A DNA stretch of 64,000 bases, taken from assembly GCF_012271785.1 (NCBI RefSeq), contig NZ_JAAWVT010000002.1, forward strand, positions 310,001 to 374,000. The letters run 5' to 3'. Shown in pieces: positions 10,364 to 18,847 of the stretch. The notes beneath the pieces are model-generated. The model was not told where the DNA came from and did not search any database. It saw only the letters and a program-made list of their open reading frames with translations. This DNA is from Paeniglutamicibacter terrestris (lineage in GTDB: Bacteria > Actinomycetota > Actinomycetes > Actinomycetales > Micrococcaceae). Position 1 is the stretch's first letter, and each line of letters opens with the position of its first letter. A program made the translations under genes and the position numbers.

Positions 10364-12133
10364 GTGCGAAAGATCTTCTCAGCGATCGCTATCATTCTTG
10401 GGCTGGCTGCCCTGGTGGCAGGGATCGGTCAGCGTACTATTTGGGCTCCGCCCGAGACGCTGACCGCTTCCGTTGCCACGGCTCCGGCCGATGCCCCCGT
10501 CACCCTCCTCGAGGCAGGGATCGGTACCGTGGGGGCTCACCCCACGGATATCACCATCACCTCCGATGGCAAGTTCACTGCCTCGCTGGTGCGTTCGGCC
10601 GATGCACAGGCATGGGTGGGCAAGGCCGCTCACACCACCATCAGCGGTATCAACGCCGAGACCATGGAATTCGACGTCAGCTCGAAGACCGGTGAAGCCA
10701 CGGTCCCGAACCCGGCTAAGGCCGATATCGTTCAGAGCACGGAAAACGCAGACAAGACGATGAGCTACCGCTGGACCAACCCCGATGCGGGCTCGTGGAC
10801 GCTGTTGCTGGCCGCCGATGGCAAGGCCGCAGCACCGACGCAGATCACCGCCTCTTGGCCCGGCGACACCGCCACCCCGTTCTCGATGCCACTGATCATT
10901 TCCGGTGCGCTGCTCCTGATCATTGGAATCGCTCTGGCCGCGGTACGCACCACTCCTCGTGGCGGCTCCACCGGTGGCGGACGTCGTTCCGTTGACACCG
11001 CGGTGGCCCCGGCCACCGGTTCGCTGCCCACCGCAGCTACCGGCGTTATCGAAACGCCGAGCAAACCGAAGAACGAACCCGGTTCACCGAACACCGTGGC
11101 GAAGGTTGTTGCAGCAGCATCGGTTCTGGCCCTCGCCGTGCTTCCCGCCGGTCCGGCCATGGCCGCCAGCGCCACTCCCTCAGAGAGCGCTACGTTATCC
11201 GAAAGCGCCTCGGCCACAGCCAGCGAGGAAGCACCGGAGGTTTACCCGGTGGTTCTCCAGGATCAGCTCGAGAGAATCCTCGGTGAGGTTTCTACCTCCG
11301 TGGCGAAGGCCGATAAGTCCAAGAAGGCTGCTGACCTTGATGAGCGCACCACCGCGGCTCTAAAGACTCTGCGCACGGAGAACTACAAGCTGCGCAACGA
11401 CGGAGTGAAGATTGATGGCCCCTCCGCCCTCGACACCACGGTGATTCGCTCCGCCGCAGTCCCCACTGACGACGGTGCTCACTTCCCGCGCTCCATCATG
11501 GTGGTCACCGCCAAGGACTCGGCCGCTTCAACGATCCCGAGCGTCATAACGTTGACCCAGAAGAGCGCGCGCGATAACTACCAGGTCGCCTTCGCCACCC
11601 AGATGCTGCCCGGCTCCACCTTCCCGGGCATCGGTGTGGGTGATCCTTCGGTGAAGTCGCTGAAGGATGACGCTAAGGATCTGAAGATGACACCAAAGAC
11701 GGCGCTCACGCGTTTGGCAGATTTCATGGACAACGAGAAGTCCAAATACGCCGACAACTTCGCCGAGAACGCCTTCCTGACGCTGAACACCAAGGACCAA
11801 AACGCCTTGGTCAGCGGCAACAAGGACGGAAAGATCAGCTTCAAGCGCACGGTAAACAACGACGATACTGTCGTGATTTCCACCCCAGACGGTGGCGCCT
11901 TGGTATCGGGCAACTTCACCTCGGTGACCACCGCCAAGCCGAAGGAAGACGGCGGTACCATCGGCCTTGACGCGGTGACCTCGAAGATTGTTGATGCCAA
12001 GGACACCAAGAAGGGCATCGAGATTACCTATGGCGAGCCGATGCTGGTTTACATCCCGGCAGCCGATTCAAAGGATAAAGTCTCGGTGGTCGCTGCCGAG
12101 GTCATTACCAAGGGTGCGAAGCTTCTGAAGTAG
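10364..12133 (+). CDS. Large membrane/exported protein with internal signal-peptide-like segment
   Basis: A 589-residue protein of unknown function. Segment 1 (residues about 4-21, FSAIAIILGLAALVAGIG) is a membrane anchor followed by a beta-rich outer domain. Segment 2 (about 173-195, PLIISGALLLIIGIALAAV) returns to the cytoplasm. A Pro/Thr/Gly linker leads to segment 3 (about 246-266), which ends in PAGPAMAAS and looks like a second signal peptide with an AxA site. A Ser/Ala-rich stretch and a second hydrophilic domain of about 290 residues follow. Start GTG 10364 has TTAGGT/GGTG close upstream; the frame open from 10283 gives an unrelated N-terminus. Similar proteins precede the thioredoxin-like gene in relatives. 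Confidence 0.8.
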   Translation: MRKIFSAIAIILGLAALVAGIGQRTIWAPPETLTASVATAPADAPVTLLEAGIGTVGAHPTDITITSDGKFTASLVRSADAQAWVGKAAHTTISGINAETMEFDVSSKTGEATVPNPAKADIVQSTENADKTMSYRWTNPDAGSWTLLLAADGKAAAPTQITASWPGDTATPFSMPLIISGALLLIIGIALAAVRTTPRGGSTGGGRRSVDTAVAPATGSLPTAATGVIETPSKPKNEPGSPNTVAKVVAAASVLALAVLPAGPAMAASATPSESATLSESASATASEEAPEVYPVVLQDQLERILGEVSTSVAKADKSKKAADLDERTTAALKTLRTENYKLRNDGVKIDGPSALDTTVIRSAAVPTDDGAHFPRSIMVVTAKDSAASTIPSVITLTQKSARDNYQVAFATQMLPGSTFPGIGVGDPSVKSLKDDAKDLKMTPKTALTRLADFMDNEKSKYADNFAENAFLTLNTKDQNALVSGNKDGKISFKRTVNNDDTVVISTPDGGALVSGNFTSVTTAKPKEDGGTIGLDAVTSKIVDAKDTKKGIEITYGEPMLVYIPAADSKDKVSVVAAEVITKGAKLLK

Positions 12134-12349
12134 TACCAGCGGCACCTTGGTCGATCAGCGGGTCACCGCACAGATCGGACTGAGGAGCCAGCGAAGAAAT
12201 GGCGTGGTGGCAATTGGTGCGGGGAACGGAACCCGTACCGAAGGCCATCACGCCTTTTTTGTGCCCTGCGCCCAAGGTGCCTCGGCTCAGCTTGTCAGCG
12301 GGCAGCGTACGAGTTTTCCTCGTGGCCCGCGCGGGCCTAAAGTAGAGGG

Positions 12350-13276
12350 ATGACCACCAGCATGCCTGAACCCACGCCTCCGTCCTCCCGTGGCGCCATT
12401 GATCTGGCTGCCCTCAAGGCAGCAACGCCCGAGCCTGCCGCACCAATCGCCGAGGGCGCACCCACCTGGGTCCGCGCCGTTGATCAGGCGCTCTTCCCGG
12501 AAATTGTGGCCCTGTCCAACCAAGTTCCGGTCATCGTTTCTCTCGGTAACCCACGTTCGCCGGGATCCGTGCAACTTGATGGACTGTTGGCAACGCTGGT
12601 CGATGCCAAGGGCGGCGCGCTGGCGCTGGCAACGGTGGATGCGGAAAAGGAACCCGCCATTGCGCAGGCGTTCCAGCTCACCCAGGTGCCTGCGGTCGTC
12701 GCACTGATCAACGGCCAGCCCGTTCCCCTCTTCCAGGGTGGTGCCGAACAAGCACAGATCCAGTCAATCATCGACGAACTGATGTCCTTGGGTGTGCAGC
12801 ACGGGGTCGCCGGAACCATCCCGCCCCTGGGAACCTCGGCTGCCACGGCGGCGCCGGTGGCACTGCCCCCACTGCATCAGGCAGCACTTGACGCGCTGGA
12901 AGCCGGGGACCTGAATGGTGCCGAGAACGCCTATAAGCAGGCGCTGAACGAAAAGCCGAATGACAATGAAGCATCCATCGGCCTGAACCAGGTCCGTCTG
13001 CTGATCCGCACCGAGGGTAAAGACCTGGCCCAGGTCCGCAGCGCGGGGGCAGCTAACCCCGATGATCTGGCCGGCCAGTTGGACGTCGCGGACATGGATC
13101 TGGTGGGTGGCCACGTCGAAGACGCCTTCGCCCGGTTGGTGGCCTTCATCGGTCGCAATGTGGGGGACGAGAAGGAAGCGGCCCGCGCACGCCTCGTTGA
13201 ACTGTATTCGGTGGTGGGTGTGGGCGATCCGCGCGTTGTGACCTCTCGTCAGAAGCTGGCTCGCGTTCTGTTCTAA
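12350..13276 (+). CDS. Thioredoxin-like/TPR protein, CnoX (YbbN)-like
   Basis: A 308-residue cytosolic protein with a thioredoxin-fold domain (residues about 40-150) and a helical tetratricopeptide-like half (about 175-308, with ALEAGDLNGAENAYKQAL). The CXXC site is missing: the equivalent stretch reads SLGNPRSPGS. This matches the CnoX/YbbN holdase group, many of which lack the redox pair, and the Rv1324-type gene in the same neighbourhood of mycobacteria. The ATG at 12350 follows TAAAGT (12338-12343) by 6 bases, so it is likely leaderless. Confidence 0.85.
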   Translation: MTTSMPEPTPPSSRGAIDLAALKAATPEPAAPIAEGAPTWVRAVDQALFPEIVALSNQVPVIVSLGNPRSPGSVQLDGLLATLVDAKGGALALATVDAEKEPAIAQAFQLTQVPAVVALINGQPVPLFQGGAEQAQIQSIIDELMSLGVQHGVAGTIPPLGTSAATAAPVALPPLHQAALDALEAGDLNGAENAYKQALNEKPNDNEASIGLNQVRLLIRTEGKDLAQVRSAGAANPDDLAGQLDVADMDLVGGHVEDAFARLVAFIGRNVGDEKEAARARLVELYSVVGVGDPRVVTSRQKLARVLF

Positions 13277-13306
13277 ATATTTACGGCGGCAGGACCCGCC
13301 ATGTAC

Positions 13307-13365
13307 AAACTCATGGGAGGCACCTCGCAGCACCGCGAGTTGTCTCCCATGAGTTTTGCCTTTTG
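13307..13365 (+). terminator. Terminator after the CnoX-like gene
   Basis: A 13-bp perfect inverted repeat, AAACTCATGGGAG (13307-13319) with its complement at 13344-13356, enclosing a smaller CTCGC/GCGAG hairpin. It ends in GTTTTGCCTTTT. Confidence 0.85.
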
Positions 13366-13448
13366 GTGCTTCCCTCACGTACGCCAACGAATGAATTAGT
13401 CCGTAGGGATGACGGCGAAACCATGTGCCGACTGCTAATTTCAATGGC

Positions 13449-14228
13449 ATGAGCAACTCTTACCTAGATCCCGGTGCACCAGCCCTGTCGATCCGCGAGC
13501 TCGGGAAGCGGTTCGGTGCAAAAGTTGCCGTTAACGGCATTTCTCTCGACGTTCCGACCGGTTCATTTTTTGGCCTCGTGGGCCCCAACGGAGCGGGAAA
13601 AACCACCACGCTGTCAATGGCCACCGGTCTGATGCGCCCGGATGCCGGGCAGATCTGGGTTCACGGCATCGATGTGTGGGAGCAACCGCTTAAGGCCAAG
13701 GCAGCGCTGGGCGTGCTGGCGGACGGCGTGCGGCTCTTCGACAGGCTGTCCGGGCGCCAACTGGTGACCTATGCTGGGCTGCTGCGTGGCATGGACCGAG
13801 CCACAGTGGATGAACGTACCGAAGATCTCTTGCGCGTGCTGGACCTTGAAGATGCCGGCAGCAAATTGGTCGTCGACTATTCCGCCGGTATGACCAAAAA
13901 AATCGCCCTGGCCACGGCCCTGATCCATTCCCCGAGGTTGCTAGTCCTCGATGAACCCTTCGAAGCGGTGGACCCCGTCTCGGCGGCCAACATTCGTGGG
14001 ATTCTCGCCGACTATGTGGCCCACGGCGGCACCGTCATCGTCTCCTCCCACGTCATGGATCTGGTTCAGCGCATGTGTAGCCACGTAGCTGTCATCGCCA
14101 ACGGCAACCTGCTGGCTGCCGGCAGTGTCGACGAGGTGCGCGCGGGGATGAGCCTGGAAGACAGATTTGTGGATCTGGTCGGCGGCCGCGGCAACAACGA
14201 GGGGCTCTCATGGTTGCATACCTCCTAA
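13449..14228 (+). CDS. ABC transporter ATP-binding protein
   Basis: A 259-residue ATPase of a two-gene ABC exporter. Walker A GPNGAGKTT, a signature-like YSAGMTKK replacing the canonical LSGGQ, Walker B LLVLDEPFEAVD and the H-loop SSHVMD are present. The start at 13449 follows TAATTT (13436-13441) by 7 bases (leaderless); a GTG at 13425 is possible but upstream of that box. It overlaps the permease gene by 19 bases, so the two are co-translated. Substrate unknown. Confidence 0.9.
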   Translation: MSNSYLDPGAPALSIRELGKRFGAKVAVNGISLDVPTGSFFGLVGPNGAGKTTTLSMATGLMRPDAGQIWVHGIDVWEQPLKAKAALGVLADGVRLFDRLSGRQLVTYAGLLRGMDRATVDERTEDLLRVLDLEDAGSKLVVDYSAGMTKKIALATALIHSPRLLVLDEPFEAVDPVSAANIRGILADYVAHGGTVIVSSHVMDLVQRMCSHVAVIANGNLLAAGSVDEVRAGMSLEDRFVDLVGGRGNNEGLSWLHTS

Positions 14229-15778
14229 AGCTCAAGCTCCTGCTCTTAGGCAACTCCTTCCGGCGCAGCCCCTGGCAACTGGTTGGTGTGATTCTTGCCG
14301 GTCTCTATGCCCTGGGTGTGATCAGCATGCTGGTCTCCGCCATGGCGTTCTTGGTTGATCGGGAGGCCACCTTCATTTCGATGGTCTTGGTATTGGCCGT
14401 CTCGGCCATCACCCTCGGCTGGGCGCTGATCCCGCTGGTAGCCTTCGGTGTTGATTTGACCTTGGATCCGGCACGGTTCACGACCTTCGCGATTTCGCGG
14501 CCCCAGTTGGCCATCGGACTCTTGCTCTCTGGATTCATCGGGATCCCCGGGCTGCTGACGCTGCTGGTGCTCAGCGGCCAGTTCCTCGCCTGGCGCGCAG
14601 AACTCTCCACGCTGCTCGCTGCCCTCCTGTGCGGGGTGCTAGCGGCGATGTTATGCCTGGTGCTGGCCAGATTGACCACCACCACCATGGCCCAGCTCAC
14701 CGGGTCGCGGCGTTTCAAAGATGTCGCCGGCATCCTGGTGATCATTCCACTGATGCTGCTCGGTCCGTTGCTGGTGGTAGTGACCGACGGAATTGACGGC
14801 CTGACGGATTTGCTGCCACGGCTGGCCCAGGTGCTCGGTTGGACTCCCTTGGGCGTTTTTGCCGCGGTGCCGGGGGATCTGGCCGCGGGTAGTACAGCAG
14901 TGGCGGTGGGCCGCTTGGCGCTGGGCCTGCTCTATCTGGCCGCAGCGATCTGGGCCTGGGAAAGGGCACTGCATCGGGCCATGGAATCCCCGCGTTCGGC
15001 CAAGACCAGCACCAAGGCCGTGGGCATGGGCGCCTTTAACATTTTCCCCTCTACGCCCACCGGTGCCGTTGCCGCTCGGGCCATGACCTACTGGTTCAAG
15101 GACCCGCGTTACGGGGCCAGCATCGTCATGGTTCCCCTGCTCCCGGTAGTGATCTGGTTCAGCGCCGGACTCAACGGTGGCGCTGAATTCATGCTGTTGC
15201 TCGGTCCGCTTCTGGGTGTGCTGATGGGGTTCGCCATTTCCGCCGATGTTTCCTACGACTCCACGGCTTTCTGTCTGCATGTGCTCTCCGGGGTACGTGG
15301 GATTCATGACCGTGCCGGCCGCGTGCTGGCCTGTGCCGTCATTGGACTTCCGGTGACGCTCCTGGCATCGATCCTGCCGCCGGTGTTACTGGGCCGAGCC
15401 GAGTTGCTGCCGGCCTCCATCGGAATCTCACTGTGTGCACTGCTGACCGGACTCGGAGTTTCCTCCGTGGCCTCGGCCCGCTTCACCTACTCGGTGCCGT
15501 TGCCGGGGGAGAGTCCCTTCAAGACGCCTCCCGGGGCGGGTGCGCGCATTGCCGTGGTGCAGCTGGCCACCTTCTCCGTTATGGGCGTGCTGTTGGCTCC
15601 AGCGGCCGGACTCGGCTTGGCGCAATACCTCACCGGAAATGATCTCTTGGGCTGGCTCGGTGGTGTGGTGGGGATCGTCATCGGCAGTGTTTTGTTGGTA
15701 CTGGGAATCCGCATCGGCGGACGCTGGATGGATCGGCGCGCTCCGGAGCTCATGGGTGCGGTGATGGTCAACAAGTAG
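14210..15778 (+). CDS. ABC transporter permease
   Basis: A 522-residue polytopic membrane protein with about 12 hydrophobic segments, for example QLVGVILAGLYALGVISML and LVILVIGSV-like stretches near the C-terminus. It overlaps the ATPase gene by 19 bases and is its obvious partner. It looks like the fused ABC-2-type permeases common in actinobacteria. No extracytoplasmic binding protein is encoded nearby, which points to export and not uptake. Confidence 0.88.
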   Translation: MVAYLLKLKLLLLGNSFRRSPWQLVGVILAGLYALGVISMLVSAMAFLVDREATFISMVLVLAVSAITLGWALIPLVAFGVDLTLDPARFTTFAISRPQLAIGLLLSGFIGIPGLLTLLVLSGQFLAWRAELSTLLAALLCGVLAAMLCLVLARLTTTTMAQLTGSRRFKDVAGILVIIPLMLLGPLLVVVTDGIDGLTDLLPRLAQVLGWTPLGVFAAVPGDLAAGSTAVAVGRLALGLLYLAAAIWAWERALHRAMESPRSAKTSTKAVGMGAFNIFPSTPTGAVAARAMTYWFKDPRYGASIVMVPLLPVVIWFSAGLNGGAEFMLLLGPLLGVLMGFAISADVSYDSTAFCLHVLSGVRGIHDRAGRVLACAVIGLPVTLLASILPPVLLGRAELLPASIGISLCALLTGLGVSSVASARFTYSVPLPGESPFKTPPGAGARIAVVQLATFSVMGVLLAPAAGLGLAQYLTGNDLLGWLGGVVGIVIGSVLLVLGIRIGGRWMDRRAPELMGAVMVNK

Positions 15779-15856
15779 AGAGGTTTTGGCGGATGCGACC
15801 TACCGCACGCTGCCGATCTGCTGGCAAAGGGGGTCGGCCTTGTTAGACTGGTGGAC

Positions 15857-16150
15857 ATGAGCATGCCCCTGGATCCGTTCCGTAATGACCCGCACACTAC
15901 CTCCGGCGGAGGTGCCACCACGATCGAGCGCACCGAGGTCGCCCAGGAAGTTGAGGCGGGGGACCACGAACGCTTTGCACACTATGTGCGTAAGGAAAAG
16001 ATCATGGAGTCCGCGCTGTCCGGCGACCCCGTCATCGCCCTGTGCGGCAAGGTCTGGATCCCGGGCCGCGACCCGCAGAAGTTCCCCGTATGCCCCGAAT
16101 GCAAGGAAATCTACGAGGGCTTCAACGGCGGCGACAAGCCCAAAAAGTAG
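15857..16150 (+). CDS. DUF3039 family protein
   Basis: A 97-residue acidic-then-basic protein of the actinobacterial DUF3039 family. It has HYVRKEKIMESALSGDPVIALCGKVW and a C-terminal CPECKEIYEGF, so Cys residues in LCG and CPEC could form a metal site. Function unknown; the gene is normally next to the following helicase. The ATG at 15857 lies 7 bases after TAGACT (15844-15849), supporting a leaderless start; a GTG at 15851 would add two residues. Confidence 0.85.
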   Translation: MSMPLDPFRNDPHTTSGGGATTIERTEVAQEVEAGDHERFAHYVRKEKIMESALSGDPVIALCGKVWIPGRDPQKFPVCPECKEIYEGFNGGDKPKK

Positions 16151-16179
16151 GGCTTCCACTACGCAATTCATGAGTAATA

Positions 16180-16216
16180 CCCCCTTGTGCACAGCTGTGT
16201 GCAAGGGGGAAAGTTT
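16180..16216 (+). terminator. Terminator between DUF3039 gene and helicase
   Basis: A near-perfect 30-base palindrome whose arms begin CCCCCTTG and end CAAGGGGG (16180-16209), with only two unpaired positions per arm, followed by AAAGTTTTT. The helicase start lies 23 bases after it, so the helicase probably has its own promoter or relies on read-through. Confidence 0.75.
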
Positions 16217-16238
16217 TTAGCGCCGTGGAGGTGTATGC

Positions 16239-18035
16239 ATGACCGATACCTTGTTCTCACTTGCAGACAAGCTGCCCCTGGAGGACCGTCTTCCTCCCGC
16301 GTACCCCGAACGTGCCGCCTGGGGCACGGGTCCCAAGCTGCGTGCCTGGCAGGCCGAAGCCCTGGATAAGTACTTCACCGACAACCCGCGCGACTTCATG
16401 GCGGTGGCAACTCCCGGTGCAGGTAAAACCACCTTCGCGCTTCGTCTGGCCAAGGTGTTGGTCGACGCCAAAACGGTGAACCGCATCATCGTTGTTGCCC
16501 CCACCGACCACCTCAAAAAGCAGTGGTCGGATGCCGCCGGTCGCGTCGGTTTGGCGTTGGATCCGAACTTCAAGAATTCCGATGGACGCCACGGCGATGG
16601 CTACATCGGCATCGTACTGACCTATGCGCAGGTCGCCTCCAAGCCACTGCTGCACCGCGCCAAAACCGAGGGTGCCCGCACCCTGGTCATCATGGACGAA
16701 ATCCACCACGGTGGTGACGCCCTGAGCTGGGGCGAAGGTATCCGTGAGGCCTTTGAGCCGGCCACCCGGCGCCTGGCGCTGACTGGTACCCCCTTCCGCT
16801 CTGACACCGCTGCGATTCCCTTTGTTGAATATGCGGAGGGACCCGATGGCATTCGCCGCTCCAAGGCCGACTACACCTACGGCTATGGCAATGCGCTGCG
16901 TGACCACGTGGTGCGCCCCGTGCTGTTCATGGCCTACTCCGGTTCGATGCGCTGGAAGACGGCAGCCGGTGAGGAAATGGAAGCCCAGCTTGGTGAGGGC
17001 TTCACCAAGGACATCACCGCCAATGCCTGGCGCACGGCGCTGAACCCTGCCGGAGACTGGATCCCTTCGGTGCTGGCCGCCGCGGATAAGCGGCTGACTC
17101 AGGTGCGCCGCACGGTGCCAGATGCCGGTGCCCTGGTCATCGCCACCGACCATGAAGATGCGCGGGCCTATGCCGAGCAGCTGGAGAAGATTTGCGGCGA
17201 GAAGGTCACCGTCATCCTCTCCGATGACTCCGGTGCCTCCAAGAAGATCGATGCGTTCTCCGCCGGGGATTCGCGCTGGATGGTCGCCGTTCGGATGGTG
17301 TCCGAAGGTGTTGACGTGCCTCGGTTATGCGTGGGCGTGTACGCCACCTCTACCTCCACCCCGCTGTTCTTCGCTCAGGCCGTGGGCCGTTATGTGCGAA
17401 GCCGAAAGCGCGGCGAAGTCGCGTCGATCTTCCTGCCCTCGGTGCCGGTGCTCATGGCTCTGGCCAACGAGATGGAAACCGAGCGTGACCACGCGCTGGA
17501 TCGCCCGGAGCAGCACTTCCAGGACCCGGACTACAATCCCGAGGATGCTCTGGTTGCCGAGGCCAACCGCGAGGAAAAGGCCAGCGATGAGCTGAACAAG
17601 GCGAAGTTTGAGGCGCTGAATTCCAACGCCTCCTTCGACCGGGTGCTCTTTGACGGCGGCGAATTTGGTACCGGCGGAGCCGTGGGTTCGGAGGAAGAGG
17701 AAGACTTCCTGGGCATTCCCGGGCTCTTGGATGCCGAGCAGGTGGGGGTACTACTACGCCAGCGCCAGGCAGAACAGGTTTCCCGCCGCAAGGTGCGCAA
17801 GACGGCGCAGGAGCCGGAGGCTGCTCCGTTGGTTGACCACCGCGCGCTGATGGATATGCGCTCGACACTGTCGAAAAACGTTTCGGCGTGGAGTGCCCGG
17901 ACCGGCACTCCGCACGGGGTCATTCACACGAAGCTGCGCGAGGTTTGTGGGGGACCGGCCGTCGCCCAAGCCGATGCCGAGCAGCTACAAAAGCGCCTGG
18001 CGAAGTTACAGGGCTGGTTCATCGGCAAGAAGTAA
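16239..18035 (+). CDS. SF2 DEAD/DEAH-box helicase
   Basis: A 598-residue helicase-like ATPase. Motif I TPGAGKTT, motif Ia-like VAPTDHLKKQW, motif II DEIHH, motif III LTGTPFRSD, motif V-like MVSEGVDVPRL and motif VI QAVGRYVRSR are all visible in order, so both RecA lobes are complete. A C-terminal region of about 150 residues after the helicase core has acidic and Gln/Lys-rich helices and is not recognised. The ATG at 16239 follows GGAGG. Paired with a DUF3039 gene in relatives; a role in DNA or RNA repair is likely but not shown. Confidence 0.9.
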   Translation: MTDTLFSLADKLPLEDRLPPAYPERAAWGTGPKLRAWQAEALDKYFTDNPRDFMAVATPGAGKTTFALRLAKVLVDAKTVNRIIVVAPTDHLKKQWSDAAGRVGLALDPNFKNSDGRHGDGYIGIVLTYAQVASKPLLHRAKTEGARTLVIMDEIHHGGDALSWGEGIREAFEPATRRLALTGTPFRSDTAAIPFVEYAEGPDGIRRSKADYTYGYGNALRDHVVRPVLFMAYSGSMRWKTAAGEEMEAQLGEGFTKDITANAWRTALNPAGDWIPSVLAAADKRLTQVRRTVPDAGALVIATDHEDARAYAEQLEKICGEKVTVILSDDSGASKKIDAFSAGDSRWMVAVRMVSEGVDVPRLCVGVYATSTSTPLFFAQAVGRYVRSRKRGEVASIFLPSVPVLMALANEMETERDHALDRPEQHFQDPDYNPEDALVAEANREEKASDELNKAKFEALNSNASFDRVLFDGGEFGTGGAVGSEEEEDFLGIPGLLDAEQVGVLLRQRQAEQVSRRKVRKTAQEPEAAPLVDHRALMDMRSTLSKNVSAWSARTGTPHGVIHTKLREVCGGPAVAQADAEQLQKRLAKLQGWFIGKK

Positions 18036-18045
18036 CCATAACGGC

Positions 18046-18106
18046 AAATGCCGCTTACCTCGGGTGTGACGAACTGTTCGTCACACCCGAGGTGAGCGGC
18101 ATTTTT
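18046..18106. terminator. Bidirectional terminator, helicase / pncA
   Basis: An inverted repeat of about 27 bp: AAATGCCGCT plus ACCTCGGGTGTGACGAAC pair with the complementary right arm, one mismatch, and end in ATTTTT. It lies between the convergent helicase (+) and nicotinamidase (-) genes. Confidence 0.9.
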
Positions 18107-18151
18107 GTGCCTAGACGACGGGCAGCGACACTCTTCCCAGCCTCCAGCTGA

Positions 18152-18787
18152 CTAACCCAGCGAGAGTACCGTCACCCGGGCGTCACGCAATTCTTGAAGC
18201 ACCGATGCCGCGTTTTCCTGATGGACGGCAGCTGTCAGTTGGGAAATGACGGTGGTGTCGAATCCCTGGGCGATGGCATCCAGTGCGGTGGCCCGCACGC
18301 AGTAGTCGGTGGCCAGGCCAACGATGTCGACCGCGGTGACGTTAGCGTCGCGGAGCCAATCGCCGAGCAGCGGACCCGATTCATCGGCGGCGTGCGCGTC
18401 GGCAGCTGCCAGTCGGCCCTCAAACCCCGAATACGCCGCGGCAAAGTGGCCCTTGCGAAAATGCTGTCCGATCAATCCGGCCACCTCATCCATCGCCGGA
18501 TGCAGCGCCGCTCCCGGCTGAGCAGCCAAGCAGTGCTCGGGCCAGGAATTGGTGAAGTCGGGCGTTGGTGAAAAGTGCGGCCCCGGATCAATATGCCAGT
18601 CTTGGGTCGCGAGGACCGCTGAGTATGAATCCGCGCGCTCCCGCACCACGGTGGCAATGGCCGTGGCCACCGCCTCCCCGCCGGTGATGCCCAGGGCACC
18701 GCCCTCACAGAAATCATTCTGAACATCAACGATGATCAAGGCCCTGAGCGGGGCTCGATCAGCTGATTCGGTTACTTCCTGGCTCAT
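18152..18787 (-). CDS. pncA: Nicotinamidase
   Basis: A 211-residue isochorismatase-fold enzyme that deamidates nicotinamide to nicotinate in the Preiss-Handler NAD salvage route. The catalytic triad is visible: Asp in VDVQNDF, Lys in FRKGHF and Cys in TDYCV, with the metal site in DWHIDPGPHF. The start at 18787 is preceded by AAAGGAAC; the ATG at 18808 lacks this. It lies 60 bases downstream of pncB on the same strand, so the two salvage genes form an operon. Confidence 0.95.
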   Translation of the reverse strand: MSQEVTESADRAPLRALIIVDVQNDFCEGGALGITGGEAVATAIATVVRERADSYSAVLATQDWHIDPGPHFSPTPDFTNSWPEHCLAAQPGAALHPAMDEVAGLIGQHFRKGHFAAAYSGFEGRLAAADAHAADESGPLLGDWLRDANVTAVDIVGLATDYCVRATALDAIAQGFDTTVISQLTAAVHQENAASVLQELRDARVTVLSLG

Positions 18788-18847
18788 GGCACTGTTCCTT
18801 TGCGGCATTAAAGTAGTGGGAGACGACGACGAGAGGGTGCGGGGGAG

